A DNA stretch of 64,000 nt from Alloalcanivorax xenomutans (GTDB taxonomy: Bacteria > Pseudomonadota > Gammaproteobacteria > Pseudomonadales > Alcanivoracaceae): assembly GCF_900217905.1 (NCBI RefSeq), contig NZ_OBMO01000017.1:57611-121610 (forward strand). Reading direction: 5' to 3'. The notes below the pieces were generated by a model, which saw nothing but the letters and a program-made list of their open reading frames with translations, was not told where the DNA came from and ran no database searches. Shown here piece after piece: positions 27,639 to 35,704 of the stretch. A program made the translations under genes and the position numbers. Each line of letters begins with the position of its first letter. The first letter of the stretch is position 1.

Positions 27639-28373
27639 CTACCCGGTGAACATGCCACCGTTAACATGGACCGTGGTACCCGTCACATAGCCACCACCGT
27701 CACCGGCCAGCCACGCCACCGCGCTGGCCACTTCATCGGGACTGCCGAGGCGGCCCAGGGGGATCTCCCGCAGCAGCGCATCGCGCTGGGCCTCGGGCAG
27801 AACATCGGTCATGTCGGTCTGGATAAAGCCCGGCGCCACCGAATTCACCGTGATGTTACGCGAGCCCAGCTCGCGGGCAAGGGCACGGGTAAAGCCCTCC
27901 ACACCGCCTTTGGCCGCGGCATAGTTGGCCTGGCCGGCGTTGCCCATGGTCCCCACCACGGAACTGATATTGATCACCCGGCCCCAGCGGGCCTTGGTCA
28001 TGCCCTTGATGCAGGCCTTGGTGACCCGGTACAGCGAATTCAGGTTGGTGTTGATCACATCCATCCATTCGTCGCTCTTCATCCGCAACATGATGTTGTC
28101 ACGGGTGATGCCGGCGTTGTTCACCAGCACCAGCGGCGCGCCGTGCTTTTCCACGATGGCCTTGATCGCCGTCTCCACCGAAGCGTCATCGGACACATTC
28201 AGCACCGCGCCGTCACCATTCTCTCCGAGAGTGTCGGCAATGGCCTTGGCACCATTCTCGCTGGTGGCGGTACCAACCACGAAGAAACCGGCGTTCACCA
28301 GATTCTCGGCGATGGCTTTGCCGATGCCGCGACTGGCACCGGTGACCAGGGCCACTTTACGTTCGTCGCTCAT
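27639..28373 (-). CDS. fabG: 3-oxoacyl-ACP reductase
   Basis: A 244-residue short-chain dehydrogenase that reduces 3-ketoacyl-ACP with NADPH. The Rossmann motif TGASRGIG (11-18), NNAG (85-88) and the catalytic Ser138, Tyr151 and Lys155 (YAAAK) are intact, and the C-terminus VNGGMFTG is typical. It lies 9 nt downstream of fabD and about 270 nt upstream of acpP in the conserved fab cluster. Confidence 0.96.
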   Translation of the reverse strand: MSDERKVALVTGASRGIGKAIAENLVNAGFFVVGTATSENGAKAIADTLGENGDGAVLNVSDDASVETAIKAIVEKHGAPLVLVNNAGITRDNIMLRMKSDEWMDVINTNLNSLYRVTKACIKGMTKARWGRVINISSVVGTMGNAGQANYAAAKGGVEGFTRALARELGSRNITVNSVAPGFIQTDMTDVLPEAQRDALLREIPLGRLGSPDEVASAVAWLAGDGGGYVTGTTVHVNGGMFTG

Positions 28374-28382
28374 GAGGCGTCC

Positions 28383-29309
28383 TCAACCGTTCAAAGCCGC
28401 CTGAAAGGCGTCCAGGGATTCCAGGGGCTTGGCATCCAGCCCCCGGTCGATACGTTTGGCCAGGCCGCACAGCACCTTGCCGGGGCCACATTCGTACAGG
28501 GTGGTCACGCCATCGGCGGCCAGAGCCTGCACCGTTTCCACCCAGCGTACCGGGGAGTACAGCTGCCGGATCAGAGCACTGCGAATCGCTTCCGGGTCGG
28601 TTTCCCTGGCCACGTCCGCGTTATTGATCACCGGCAGCTCCGGGGCGTGGAAACGGACCTGGGCGAGGCGTTCCGCCAGCGCTTCAGCGGCCGGCTTCAT
28701 CAGCGCACAGTGAGAGGGCACGCTCACCGGCAGCGGCATGGCGCGCTTGGCACCGGCGGCCTTGCAGGCAGCAATGGCGCGTTCCACCGCGCTACCCTGG
28801 CCGGCGATCACCACCTGACCGGGGGCGTTGAGGTTGACCGCCTCCACCACTTCACCTTCGGCGGCCTCGGCACAGGCCTGGCGCACCTGATCGTCGTCCA
28901 GACCGAGGATCGCCGCCATGGCGCCCTCGCCTTCCGCCACCGCCTGTTGCATCAATTCGCCGCGGGTGCGCACCAACCGCACCGCATCACCCAGACTGAT
29001 TACCCCGGCGCAGGTCAGCGCGGTGTATTCACCCAGGCTGTGTCCGGCCAGCAGCGCCGGGCGCGGGCCACCGCTCTGCTCCCACTCCTTCCACAGGGCG
29101 ACGCCGGCGGTCAGCAGCAGCGGCTGAGTATTCTCGGTGCGATTGAGGTCGGCCTCGGGGCCATTCTGGGCCAATTCCCAGAGATCCATGTCGAGGGCGC
29201 CGGAAGCTTCCTGGAAAGCCTGGCGCACGGCGGTGTGATCGGCGAAATCGGCCAGCATACCCAGGCTCTGCGAGCCCTGACCGGGAAAAACGAAAGCGGT
29301 TTTTGACAT
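28383..29309 (-). CDS. fabD: Malonyl-CoA:ACP transacylase
   Basis: A 308-residue acyltransferase that loads malonate onto ACP. The nucleophile is Ser91 in GHSLGEY; the N-terminal FPGQGSQ motif and the later catalytic His in SVPSHCALM are present. It lies between plsX and fabG as in most gammaproteobacteria. The 154-nt gap to plsX has no obvious gene. Confidence 0.96.
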   Translation of the reverse strand: MSKTAFVFPGQGSQSLGMLADFADHTAVRQAFQEASGALDMDLWELAQNGPEADLNRTENTQPLLLTAGVALWKEWEQSGGPRPALLAGHSLGEYTALTCAGVISLGDAVRLVRTRGELMQQAVAEGEGAMAAILGLDDDQVRQACAEAAEGEVVEAVNLNAPGQVVIAGQGSAVERAIAACKAAGAKRAMPLPVSVPSHCALMKPAAEALAERLAQVRFHAPELPVINNADVARETDPEAIRSALIRQLYSPVRWVETVQALAADGVTTLYECGPGKVLCGLAKRIDRGLDAKPLESLDAFQAALNG

Positions 29310-29463
29310 GCGTTTCCCTGATTCGCGAAGGACGGCCGGTGGAACTCCGCGGGAGCCCGCCCCGGACGTCGGGTTATTGGATTTGGCGGCAGTATGCCTT
29401 TACCCGTCCGGCTTGTCCGTTCCGGGCTGCAACAAAGTATGAATGGCCCCGGCGCGGCATCCG

Positions 29464-30504
29464 TCAAGAGGCGGGCTGCTCGGAGGCCCGGACCAACGGT
29501 GCCACGGCGTCACGGATCAGTGCCGGCACGTTGCGGCGGGCTTCCAGCAGCGCCACTTCCAGGGCACTGGTAAAGCCGGCTTCGCCGGTGCCGCCATGGC
29601 TTTTCACCACCACGCCGTTAAGTCCCACCAGACTGGCGCCATTGTAGCGCTCTGGATCCATACGGCGTTTGAGGCCGTTCAACACCGGCAGGGAAAACAG
29701 GCCACTGAGCTTGCGCCACCAGGAACGGCCTATCTCCTCACGGATCATCCCGCCGATCATGGTGGCCACGCCTTCCATGGTTTTCAATGACACGTTACCG
29801 ACGAAGCCATCGCAGACCACCACGTCCACGTCACCGAGGAAGATGCCATTGCCTTCGACGAACCCCACGTAATTGAGGTCCTCGGCGGCCTGCATCAGAG
29901 CAGCGGCCTCCTTGATCTGCTCGTTGCCCTTGATGTCCTCTTCGCCGATGTTGAGCAACGCCACCCGCGGCTGGCTAAGCCCGTCGACGGCGCGGACCAC
30001 GGCCTGCCCCATCTGCGCGAACTGCAACAGGTGCTCGGGCTGGGAGTCCACATTGGCGCCCAGGTCCAGCATGTGGCAATGGCCCTTGGCGGAGGGAATG
30101 GCGGTGCAAATGGCGGGACGATCGATACCAGGAAGGGTTTTCAGCACAAAGCGGCTGACCGCCATCAGGGCACCGGTATTGCCGGCGCTGACCGCGGCCT
30201 GGGCACGGCCTTCCTTGACCAGATTGATCGCCACCCGCATGGAGGAATCTTTTTTCTGGCGCAGCGCCACCGCCACCGGATCATCCATGGCCACCACTTC
30301 GGAGGCGGGCTCAATGGAAACACGGGCGTGGCCCTCGAGACCGGCCTTGGCCAGCGCCGGCGCCAGAACATCGGGATTACCGACCAGAATGATATGGAGA
30401 CTGGAATGACGGGAAAGCACACGGCCGACGGCGGGAACGGTGACAGGTACCCCGTGATCCCCCCCCATGGCGTCCACCGCCAGAGTCACGTCTGACATGA
30501 CCAC
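29464..30504 (-). CDS. plsX: Phosphate acyltransferase PlsX
   Basis: A 346-residue enzyme that converts acyl-ACP to acyl-phosphate for phospholipid synthesis. It begins LAVDAMGGDHG, the family hallmark, with NTGALMAVSRFVLKTLPG and CDGFVGNVSLKTMEGV further on. GTG at 30504 has AAGGA five nt upstream; ATG at 30498 is an equally reasonable start. It sits downstream of rpmF behind a strong hairpin, so transcription reaching plsX may be attenuated there. Confidence 0.95.
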   Translation of the reverse strand: MVMSDVTLAVDAMGGDHGVPVTVPAVGRVLSRHSSLHIILVGNPDVLAPALAKAGLEGHARVSIEPASEVVAMDDPVAVALRQKKDSSMRVAINLVKEGRAQAAVSAGNTGALMAVSRFVLKTLPGIDRPAICTAIPSAKGHCHMLDLGANVDSQPEHLLQFAQMGQAVVRAVDGLSQPRVALLNIGEEDIKGNEQIKEAAALMQAAEDLNYVGFVEGNGIFLGDVDVVVCDGFVGNVSLKTMEGVATMIGGMIREEIGRSWWRKLSGLFSLPVLNGLKRRMDPERYNGASLVGLNGVVVKSHGGTGEAGFTSALEVALLEARRNVPALIRDAVAPLVRASEQPAS

Positions 30505-30587
30505 TCAATTCCTTAAAGGCATGGCGGCACCCAGAATACTCCTAATCCGGCCCAGGTAAAGGCCGGACACGGGCCAGTGCCCCAGAA

Positions 30588-30639
30588 CGAAAAACGGCGC
30601 CCGTCAGACGCCGGATATAACCGGGTGACGGGCGCCGTT
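30588..30639 (-). terminator. Terminator or attenuator between rpmF and plsX
   Basis: AACGGCGCCCGTC pairs perfectly over 13 bp with GACGGGCGCCGTT (30593-30605 with 30627-30639), followed on the minus strand by TTTTCG. It begins five nt after the rpmF stop codon and may limit read-through into plsX. Confidence 0.75.
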
Positions 30640-30643
30640 CGGC

Positions 30644-30835
30644 TTATTCTTCTTCGTCCAGATCCGAGGTACGCAGAACCTGGCGGCCGCGGTACATGCC
30701 GTCCGGAGAGATGTGGTGACGGCGATGCACTTCACCGGTGTTGCTGTCTTCGGTCAGCGTGGCGGCGGACAGCGCATCGTGGGAACGACGCATACCGCGC
30801 TTGGAACGGGTTTTGCGATTCTGTTGAACAGCCAT
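30644..30835 (-). CDS. rpmF: 50S ribosomal protein L32
   Basis: A 63-residue basic protein starting [20 protein letters not shown], the characteristic L32 N-terminus, with the segment [19 protein letters not shown]. No zinc-binding cysteines are present, so it is the cysteine-free form. The ATG at 30835 follows GAGGAG. It lies between yceD and plsX, the conserved arrangement that links ribosome and membrane-lipid synthesis. Confidence 0.96.
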   Translation of the reverse strand: MAVQQNRKTRSKRGMRRSHDALSAATLTEDSNTGEVHRRHHISPDGMYRGRQVLRTSDLDEEE

Positions 30836-30854
30836 TGTCGAGCTCCTCGGCGTG

Positions 30855-31385
30855 TTACTTGCGGCGACCCTTGAGCTGGGCCAGCACGGCAAAGGGGTTA
30901 TCCGGATTGTCTTTGTCCCGGCCCTCGCCGTCTTCCCCATCGTCGCGGGTATCCGGCAGCGGATTCGGGCATTGATCGTGCAGCGCCACCAGTGGCATTG
31001 CCAATAGCAGCTCTTCCTCGAGCACATCCGCCAACGGCAGACGCTCCTCGGTGACCAGCAGAGGATCCAGGTGCGCGGGCAATGCCTTTGCCTGCTCCTC
31101 GCTCCAGACCATGGTCAGGTCCACATTGGCGAGGATCCGCTGGTGCACGGGTTCAAGGCAGCGCTGGCAAATCAAAACCAGCGTGGTTTCCACCTGGCCC
31201 CGAACGCACCGGTGCCCGTCCTCGTCGCGGCCAAAAGCCAGCGACACCCGGACCGGCTGGTCCAGGCTCTCGCGATATTCCCGCAGCCGGGGCAGATCCC
31301 CAACCCGGGCTTCGCCCTCGATGACGCGCTCCTGGTCCGCGAACTTGCGCGGTTCCAGGTACGGTGGCAGTTGCCCTGAAAACAT
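30855..31385 (-). CDS. yceD: YceD family protein (DUF177)
   Basis: A 176-residue conserved protein encoded just upstream of rpmF. The family is thought to take part in 23S rRNA/large-subunit processing. The central [11 protein letters not shown] has the conserved Cys-x-x-Cys, and the C-terminal [14 protein letters not shown] is a typical ending. It is acidic in the middle. The start at 31385 is divergent from maf, 149 nt from its start. It is the first gene of the long fab-side operon. Confidence 0.92.
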   Translation of the reverse strand: MFSGQLPPYLEPRKFADQERVIEGEARVGDLPRLREYRESLDQPVRVSLAFGRDEDGHRCVRGQVETTLVLICQRCLEPVHQRILANVDLTMVWSEEQAKALPAHLDPLLVTEERLPLADVLEEELLLAMPLVALHDQCPNPLPDTRDDGEDGEGRDKDNPDNPFAVLAQLKGRRK

Positions 31386-31533
31386 AAGCGCGCAATTCTA
31401 GGCCCGCGCCGCGGCGCTGTCAAAGCGAAAATCACGCCGGCGGCCGGTGCCTAACCATCTGAGAAATTTGGATTTTTCGTGCACTGCCATGCCCACCTCT
31501 TTTACACTCGCTGCTTTGAAAACCGAGGAGACC

Positions 31534-32127
31534 ATGGTGAACGACACTCAGCCGACTCTGATTCTGGCCTCTTCCTCTCCGTTTCGCCGTGAGCTGCTAG
31601 GCAAACTGGGGCTGCCTTTCACCGCCGCCAGCCCGGATATCGACGAATCCGCCCTGCCCGGCGAAAGCGCCACCGAGCTGGTACTGCGCCTGGCCCGGCT
31701 GAAAGCCCAGGCCCTGGCCGCCGACCATCCCGGCGCGCTGATCATCGGTTCCGACCAGGTGTGCGTGCTGGATGACGCCATTCTCGGCAAACCCGGTGAC
31801 CGGGACAACGCCATCAATCAGTTGAGTAACGCCAGCGGCCGCAGCGTGGTGTTTCATACCGGTCTGTGCCTGTACAACAGCGCCACCGGCCGTCACCAGA
31901 GCGGCTGCGAAAACTTCACCGTGCATTTCCGCACTTTGAGCCAGGACCGCATCCGCCGCTACGTGGACAATGAGAAACCGTTCAATTGCGCCGGCAGCTT
32001 CAAGTCCGAAGGCCTGGGCATCGTCCTGTTCAAGGCGCTGGAAGGCCGGGACCCCAACGCCCTGGTGGGGCTGCCGCTGATTCTACTGACCGACTTCCTG
32101 GCGGCGGAAGGCGTCAGCCTGCCCTGA
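31534..32127 (+). CDS. yceF: Maf family nucleotide pyrophosphatase (YceF type, m7GTP-directed)
   Basis: A 197-residue Maf-like pyrophosphatase that hydrolyses unusual nucleotides. It has the SSSPFRRELL substrate loop, IIGSDQVCVLDDAI with the catalytic Asp, and CAGSFKSEGLGIVLF followed by EGRDPNALVGLPL. The last blocks and its position divergent to yceD-rpmF match the YceF subgroup, which prefers 7-methyl-GTP. The ATG at 31534 follows GAGGAG. The earlier in-frame ATG at 31447 has no ribosome-binding site. Confidence 0.93.
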   Translation: MVNDTQPTLILASSSPFRRELLGKLGLPFTAASPDIDESALPGESATELVLRLARLKAQALAADHPGALIIGSDQVCVLDDAILGKPGDRDNAINQLSNASGRSVVFHTGLCLYNSATGRHQSGCENFTVHFRTLSQDRIRRYVDNEKPFNCAGSFKSEGLGIVLFKALEGRDPNALVGLPLILLTDFLAAEGVSLP

Positions 32128-32132
32128 AGGCA

Positions 32133-32182
32133 ATCGCGGTCCTTTCTTTATATGACTTTCTTTAATTAAGAAGGACCGCGAT
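32133..32182. repeat. Perfect 12-bp inverted repeat between convergent maf and sppA
   Basis: ATCGCGGTCCTT (32133-32144) and AAGGACCGCGAT (32171-32182) pair exactly around a T-rich 26-nt loop. There is no T-tract after either arm, so it is not a textbook terminator, though its place between convergent genes suggests mRNA 3'-end protection or termination. Confidence 0.6.
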
Positions 32183-32189
32183 ACCTGTA

Positions 32190-33167
32190 CTAACGTAAAT
32201 CCGGCACGTACTGCTCCAGCCCCAGGCTACTCCCCAGCCCCTTGCCGATGGAAACACCAAAGCGCTGCAGCAGCTGCTCCACCGGGGACGGGCTGTAAGT
32301 GTAGTTCACCAGCTTATCAAGCCCGATGACATCGCGGGCCACCTGGCCTGGGCTCTTGAGACCGTCGATCAGCCCCAAATCCAAAGCCCGCTCACCGGTC
32401 CAGAACAGACCGGAAAACAGTTCCGGGTGGCCATCCACCTGGAGGCGGTCACCGCGCCCCTGTTTCACCGCGGCAATAAACTGCTGGTGAATTTCATCCA
32501 GCATTTCCTGCACGTGCCGGCGATGGGCCGGATTGACCGGCGCGAACGGATCCATCAGATCCTTGTTCTTGCCGGCGGTGTAGACACGGCGCTCCACGCC
32601 CAGCTTCTCCGCCGCTTCCTGCAGGCCGAATCCGGCCATGATCACGCCGATGGAGCCGACGATGCTGGCCGGATCGGCGTAGATATCATCGGCGGCCGAA
32701 GCAATATAGTAGGCCCCGGAGGCACCGGTGTCGGTGATCGCCGCATAGACTTTCTTCTCCGGATGCTTCTCGCGCAACCGCCGGATCTCGTTGTAAACCT
32801 GATTGGATTGCACCGGTGACCCGCCGGGACTGTTGATGCGCAGCAACACCGCCTTGGCGTTGTCCGCCTCGAACGCTTCCCGCAGACCGGCACTGATCAG
32901 GTCCGCCGAGGCCTCGCTGTCGGCGCTGATGACGCCGTCCACGTCCACCACCGCCACGTGGGGCTCGGAAACGGCCAAAGCGCCGTCGCGGCCGGGGATC
33001 AACATGAACAGCACGACGAACAGGTAAATAAAGGTCAGCGTCTTGAAGAAAATGCCCCAGCGGCGACTTTTACGCTGCTCCGCCTGGGCCTGTCCCAGCA
33101 GCTTCTCGATCAGCTTCCACTCTTTATCACTGCCTTGCGGCTGGGACGGCGGTTGATTCGAATCCAT
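32190..33167 (-). CDS. sppA: Signal peptide peptidase SppA (S49 family)
   Basis: A 325-residue short-form SppA that degrades cleaved signal peptides in the inner membrane. One membrane helix (about residues 40-58) precedes the protease domain. The Ser-Lys dyad is Ser150 (TGASGAYY) and Lys200 (TAGKNKDL), a spacing like that of Bacillus SppA. Segments NSPGGSPVQSN and DPASIVGSIGV are family blocks. The start overlaps the upstream HAD gene by 41 nt; the ATG has GAGGAG upstream, supporting it. Confidence 0.94.
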   Translation of the reverse strand: MDSNQPPSQPQGSDKEWKLIEKLLGQAQAEQRKSRRWGIFFKTLTFIYLFVVLFMLIPGRDGALAVSEPHVAVVDVDGVISADSEASADLISAGLREAFEADNAKAVLLRINSPGGSPVQSNQVYNEIRRLREKHPEKKVYAAITDTGASGAYYIASAADDIYADPASIVGSIGVIMAGFGLQEAAEKLGVERRVYTAGKNKDLMDPFAPVNPAHRRHVQEMLDEIHQQFIAAVKQGRGDRLQVDGHPELFSGLFWTGERALDLGLIDGLKSPGQVARDVIGLDKLVNYTYSPSPVEQLLQRFGVSIGKGLGSSLGLEQYVPDLR

Positions 33168-33840
33168 CTACATCTGCTCCTCGCGTGGTTACCCCTACCC
33201 CAATCAGGGGCAGCAACTGTGGCAAAGCATCGATCATCGCCCGCGGACTCCGCTGGCGCAGGCGCTCCGGCGTGTGAGCGCCATAGCTGACCGCCACCCG
33301 GTCAACCCCGGCGGCCTCGGCCATATCCAGATCAAAGGTAGTGTCTCCCACCATCAGCGCCCGTTCCGGCGCCACTCTCAATTCCTCCAGCAGCTCCAGC
33401 ACCATGGCTGGATGCGGTTTGGAGCGGCTTTCGTCGGCGCAGCGGGAGGCGTGAAACAAGGCGCCCAGGCCGGTGTTGGTCCAGACCCGGTCCAACCCCT
33501 TGCGCGACTTGCCGGTGGCGACGGCCAGTTGCATACCTTGCTCACGCAGCGCCAGCAAGGTATCGCGGGCACCCGGATAAGGCACACTGGGGGAGCGCTC
33601 CGCCAATACGAAATGATGAGCATACCGTTCGCGCATGGTGGTCACCATGACTTCGTCCAGAAAGGGGTACAAAGTAAGGATCGCCTCCGGCAAGCCGAGG
33701 CCGATGATGCCGCGCACCACCTCATCCTCCAGCGCCGGCAGGTCAAGATCGCGGGCGGCATCGTGCATGCAGGTGACAATGCGGGCGGTGGAGTCCATCA
33801 CCGTGCCGTCCCAATCGAAAATCACCAGATCGTAGCTCAT
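33127..33840 (-). CDS. HAD-superfamily phosphatase (phosphoglycolate phosphatase-like)
   Basis: A 237-residue HAD hydrolase. Motif I is FDWDGTVMDS (Asp9 nucleophile, Asp11), motif II includes VATGKS, a lysine follows in SRSKPHPAM, and motif IV is MVGDTTFDLDMA. The cap is helical, like Gph. Substrate is not certain. It lies between rluC and sppA as in Pseudomonas. Its C-terminus overlaps the start of sppA by 41 nt, and the last 20 or so residues look like an extension. Confidence 0.92.
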   Translation of the reverse strand: MSYDLVIFDWDGTVMDSTARIVTCMHDAARDLDLPALEDEVVRGIIGLGLPEAILTLYPFLDEVMVTTMRERYAHHFVLAERSPSVPYPGARDTLLALREQGMQLAVATGKSRKGLDRVWTNTGLGALFHASRCADESRSKPHPAMVLELLEELRVAPERALMVGDTTFDLDMAEAAGVDRVAVSYGAHTPERLRQRSPRAMIDALPQLLPLIGVGVTTRGADVDGFESTAVPAARQ

Positions 33841-33872
33841 GTTGCCAGCGCCTCGGGTAGCATTAATCCACT

Positions 33873-34829
33873 TCAGGATCGGGACCGGCGCCGCAGTGCC
33901 GCCAGAATCGACTCGAAATCCTCGTCCAGGGGAGCCTCCACCCGTACCCGGCGCTCGCTGAGCGGATGCCGGAAGGTCAGGCTATGGGCATGCAGACACA
34001 AACGACGCACGCCGAGTTCCCCAAGCAGGCGATCCCCCTGATCGTTGCCGTACTTGTCATCGCCCAGCAGCGCGAATCCGCCGAACTGACTGTGCACGCG
34101 GATCTGGTGGGTGCGTCCGGTGCCCAGAGTGGCCTCCACCAGACTGACACCGCCGAGCCGTTCGAGCAGCCGGAAGTCAGTGACCGAGGGCTTGCCCTCC
34201 CGGGACACGCGCACCACCCGCTCGTTTCCCTGCATCAATTTGAGCAACGGCGCCTCGATACGGCGTTCCTTGCCCTTGAAGCCCTGGCACAACAGCCAGT
34301 AGCGCTTTTCCACGCCGCCCTGCTGCATCAATCGCTGCAATCGGCGCAAAAAACTGCGTCGGCGCGCCACCATGATGCAGCCGCTGGTATCCCGGTCGAG
34401 CCGGTGCACCAACTCCAGTTCCCGTTCCTCCGGATAAAGCACTCGCAACGCCTCGATCAAACCGAGACTGACGCCGCTGCCGCCATGCACCGCCAGGCCC
34501 GCCGGCTTGTTGAAGATGAACAGGTGCTCGTCTTCGTAAATAAGGGTGCGGGAAAGCCGCTCCGCCAGAGCGTCGCTGACTTTGGGCGGCGCCTCGGACT
34601 CGGCGGTGCGGATCGGCGGAATGCGCACGATGTCGCCATTCGCCAGACGGGTGGTCTGTTTGGCGCGCTTTTTGTTCACCCGCACCTCGCCGGACCGGAT
34701 GATCCGGTAGATACGGGAACGGGGCACGCCCTTGAGGTGCGTGATGAGGAAATTATCCAGGCGTTGACCGTCACGCCCTTCATCAATAGTGACGAAGGAT
34801 ACGCGGTCGGCGGAGGGGGTCTCGGACAT
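33873..34829 (-). CDS. rluC: 23S rRNA pseudouridine synthase RluC
   Basis: A 318-residue pseudouridine synthase that modifies 23S rRNA positions 955, 2504 and 2580 in known members. An N-terminal S4 RNA-binding domain (GQRLDNFLITHLKGVPRSRI) is followed by the catalytic domain with Asp in LVHRLDRDTSGCI and the later LGTGRTHQIRVH. The ATG at 34829 is chosen; a longer frame to 34865 lacks a start signal. It is divergent from rne, the arrangement seen in E. coli and Pseudomonas. Confidence 0.95.
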   Translation of the reverse strand: MSETPSADRVSFVTIDEGRDGQRLDNFLITHLKGVPRSRIYRIIRSGEVRVNKKRAKQTTRLANGDIVRIPPIRTAESEAPPKVSDALAERLSRTLIYEDEHLFIFNKPAGLAVHGGSGVSLGLIEALRVLYPEERELELVHRLDRDTSGCIMVARRRSFLRRLQRLMQQGGVEKRYWLLCQGFKGKERRIEAPLLKLMQGNERVVRVSREGKPSVTDFRLLERLGGVSLVEATLGTGRTHQIRVHSQFGGFALLGDDKYGNDQGDRLLGELGVRRLCLHAHSLTFRHPLSERRVRVEAPLDEDFESILAALRRRSRS

Positions 34830-34895
34830 GCGGGGGATTCTGACCTCAGCCCCCGCGCAGGTCAATTGCCGCGCCAGCCCGACAGCGCCATCAGA

Positions 34896-35704
34896 TTGAT
34901 CTTATTGCGGTTTTGTTGCTATAGTGCCTTGTCTGGCAACAGCTTTACGATCGTTGTGTCCGCCCATTACTCATATTTACGGATAGCGGGGCGCGAACAG
35001 TGAAGCCGGTGGTCCCGTGAGCATGACGGGCGGCCCGGGCCGGCGCCCTGCTCCCCTATCGGGTCAAGTCAGGACGCCCCCGGAAACATTTATCCTTGCC
35101 GCTTCCCGTGCCCGCCCACCCAATCAGAGACGCTCGTTGCGCCCGGTTACCGTGAAAAGATGGCCTCCGATGCGCGATCGGAACGCTGATGACAGACTCA
35201 TGTCGGCCGCGGCAGGCCAACGGCGACGCGCAGCGACCATTCGCCGTCAAGATCAGACCGCCCGCCCCGCCCGACCATGATGACGTCGCGAGAACTCCCA
35301 CCGGAGCGCGACGCTGCAGCATGACCTCCCGGGCCGCATCAATGCCCGGCAGGTTGCCGACAACCTAAACAGGCGGACTGCAGCCAGGCTGAAGACAGAG
35401 AACCGGTATACAGACAAACCAAAGTTTACCCGGTCCGGCGCCAAGCAAATCCGAGCGCCGGGCACAGCGTGAAGCACAACCACGGGGCATGACATCCCCG
35501 GCGCAACACCAACGGAACGACTTCCTATATCCGGAGGAGAAAGAGTAGCGAACAGGCAGAATCATCACCGTCGTCTCCGCGCCTCAAGGCGCCGTAAACA
35601 CGTGACGTCAATGCCTGCGCGGCTTTTCCTCGTTCAGGGTCAGGGTCTGATACCGGCACCAAGCCGGCCCGCTGCATGCCGCCACGAAACAACGTGGTAG
35701 CACA
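34896..35704 (+). promoter_or_regulatory. rne promoter and long 5' untranslated leader
   Basis: TTGATC (34896-34901), an 18-nt spacer and TATAGT (34920-34925) form a good sigma-70 promoter, predicting a start near 34931 and a leader of about 770 nt before the rne ATG. No convincing ORF exists in this stretch. GC-rich hairpins are visible, e.g. CCCGT/ACGGG around 35013-35029. RNase E autoregulates through its 5' leader in E. coli; a similar role here is inferred. Confidence 0.55.

Noticed and set aside
27633..29306. 557-residue plus-strand frame opposite fabG and fabD
   Set aside because: Covers two fully conserved minus-strand genes; composition (Gly/His/Gln-rich) and lack of start signals show it is a shadow.
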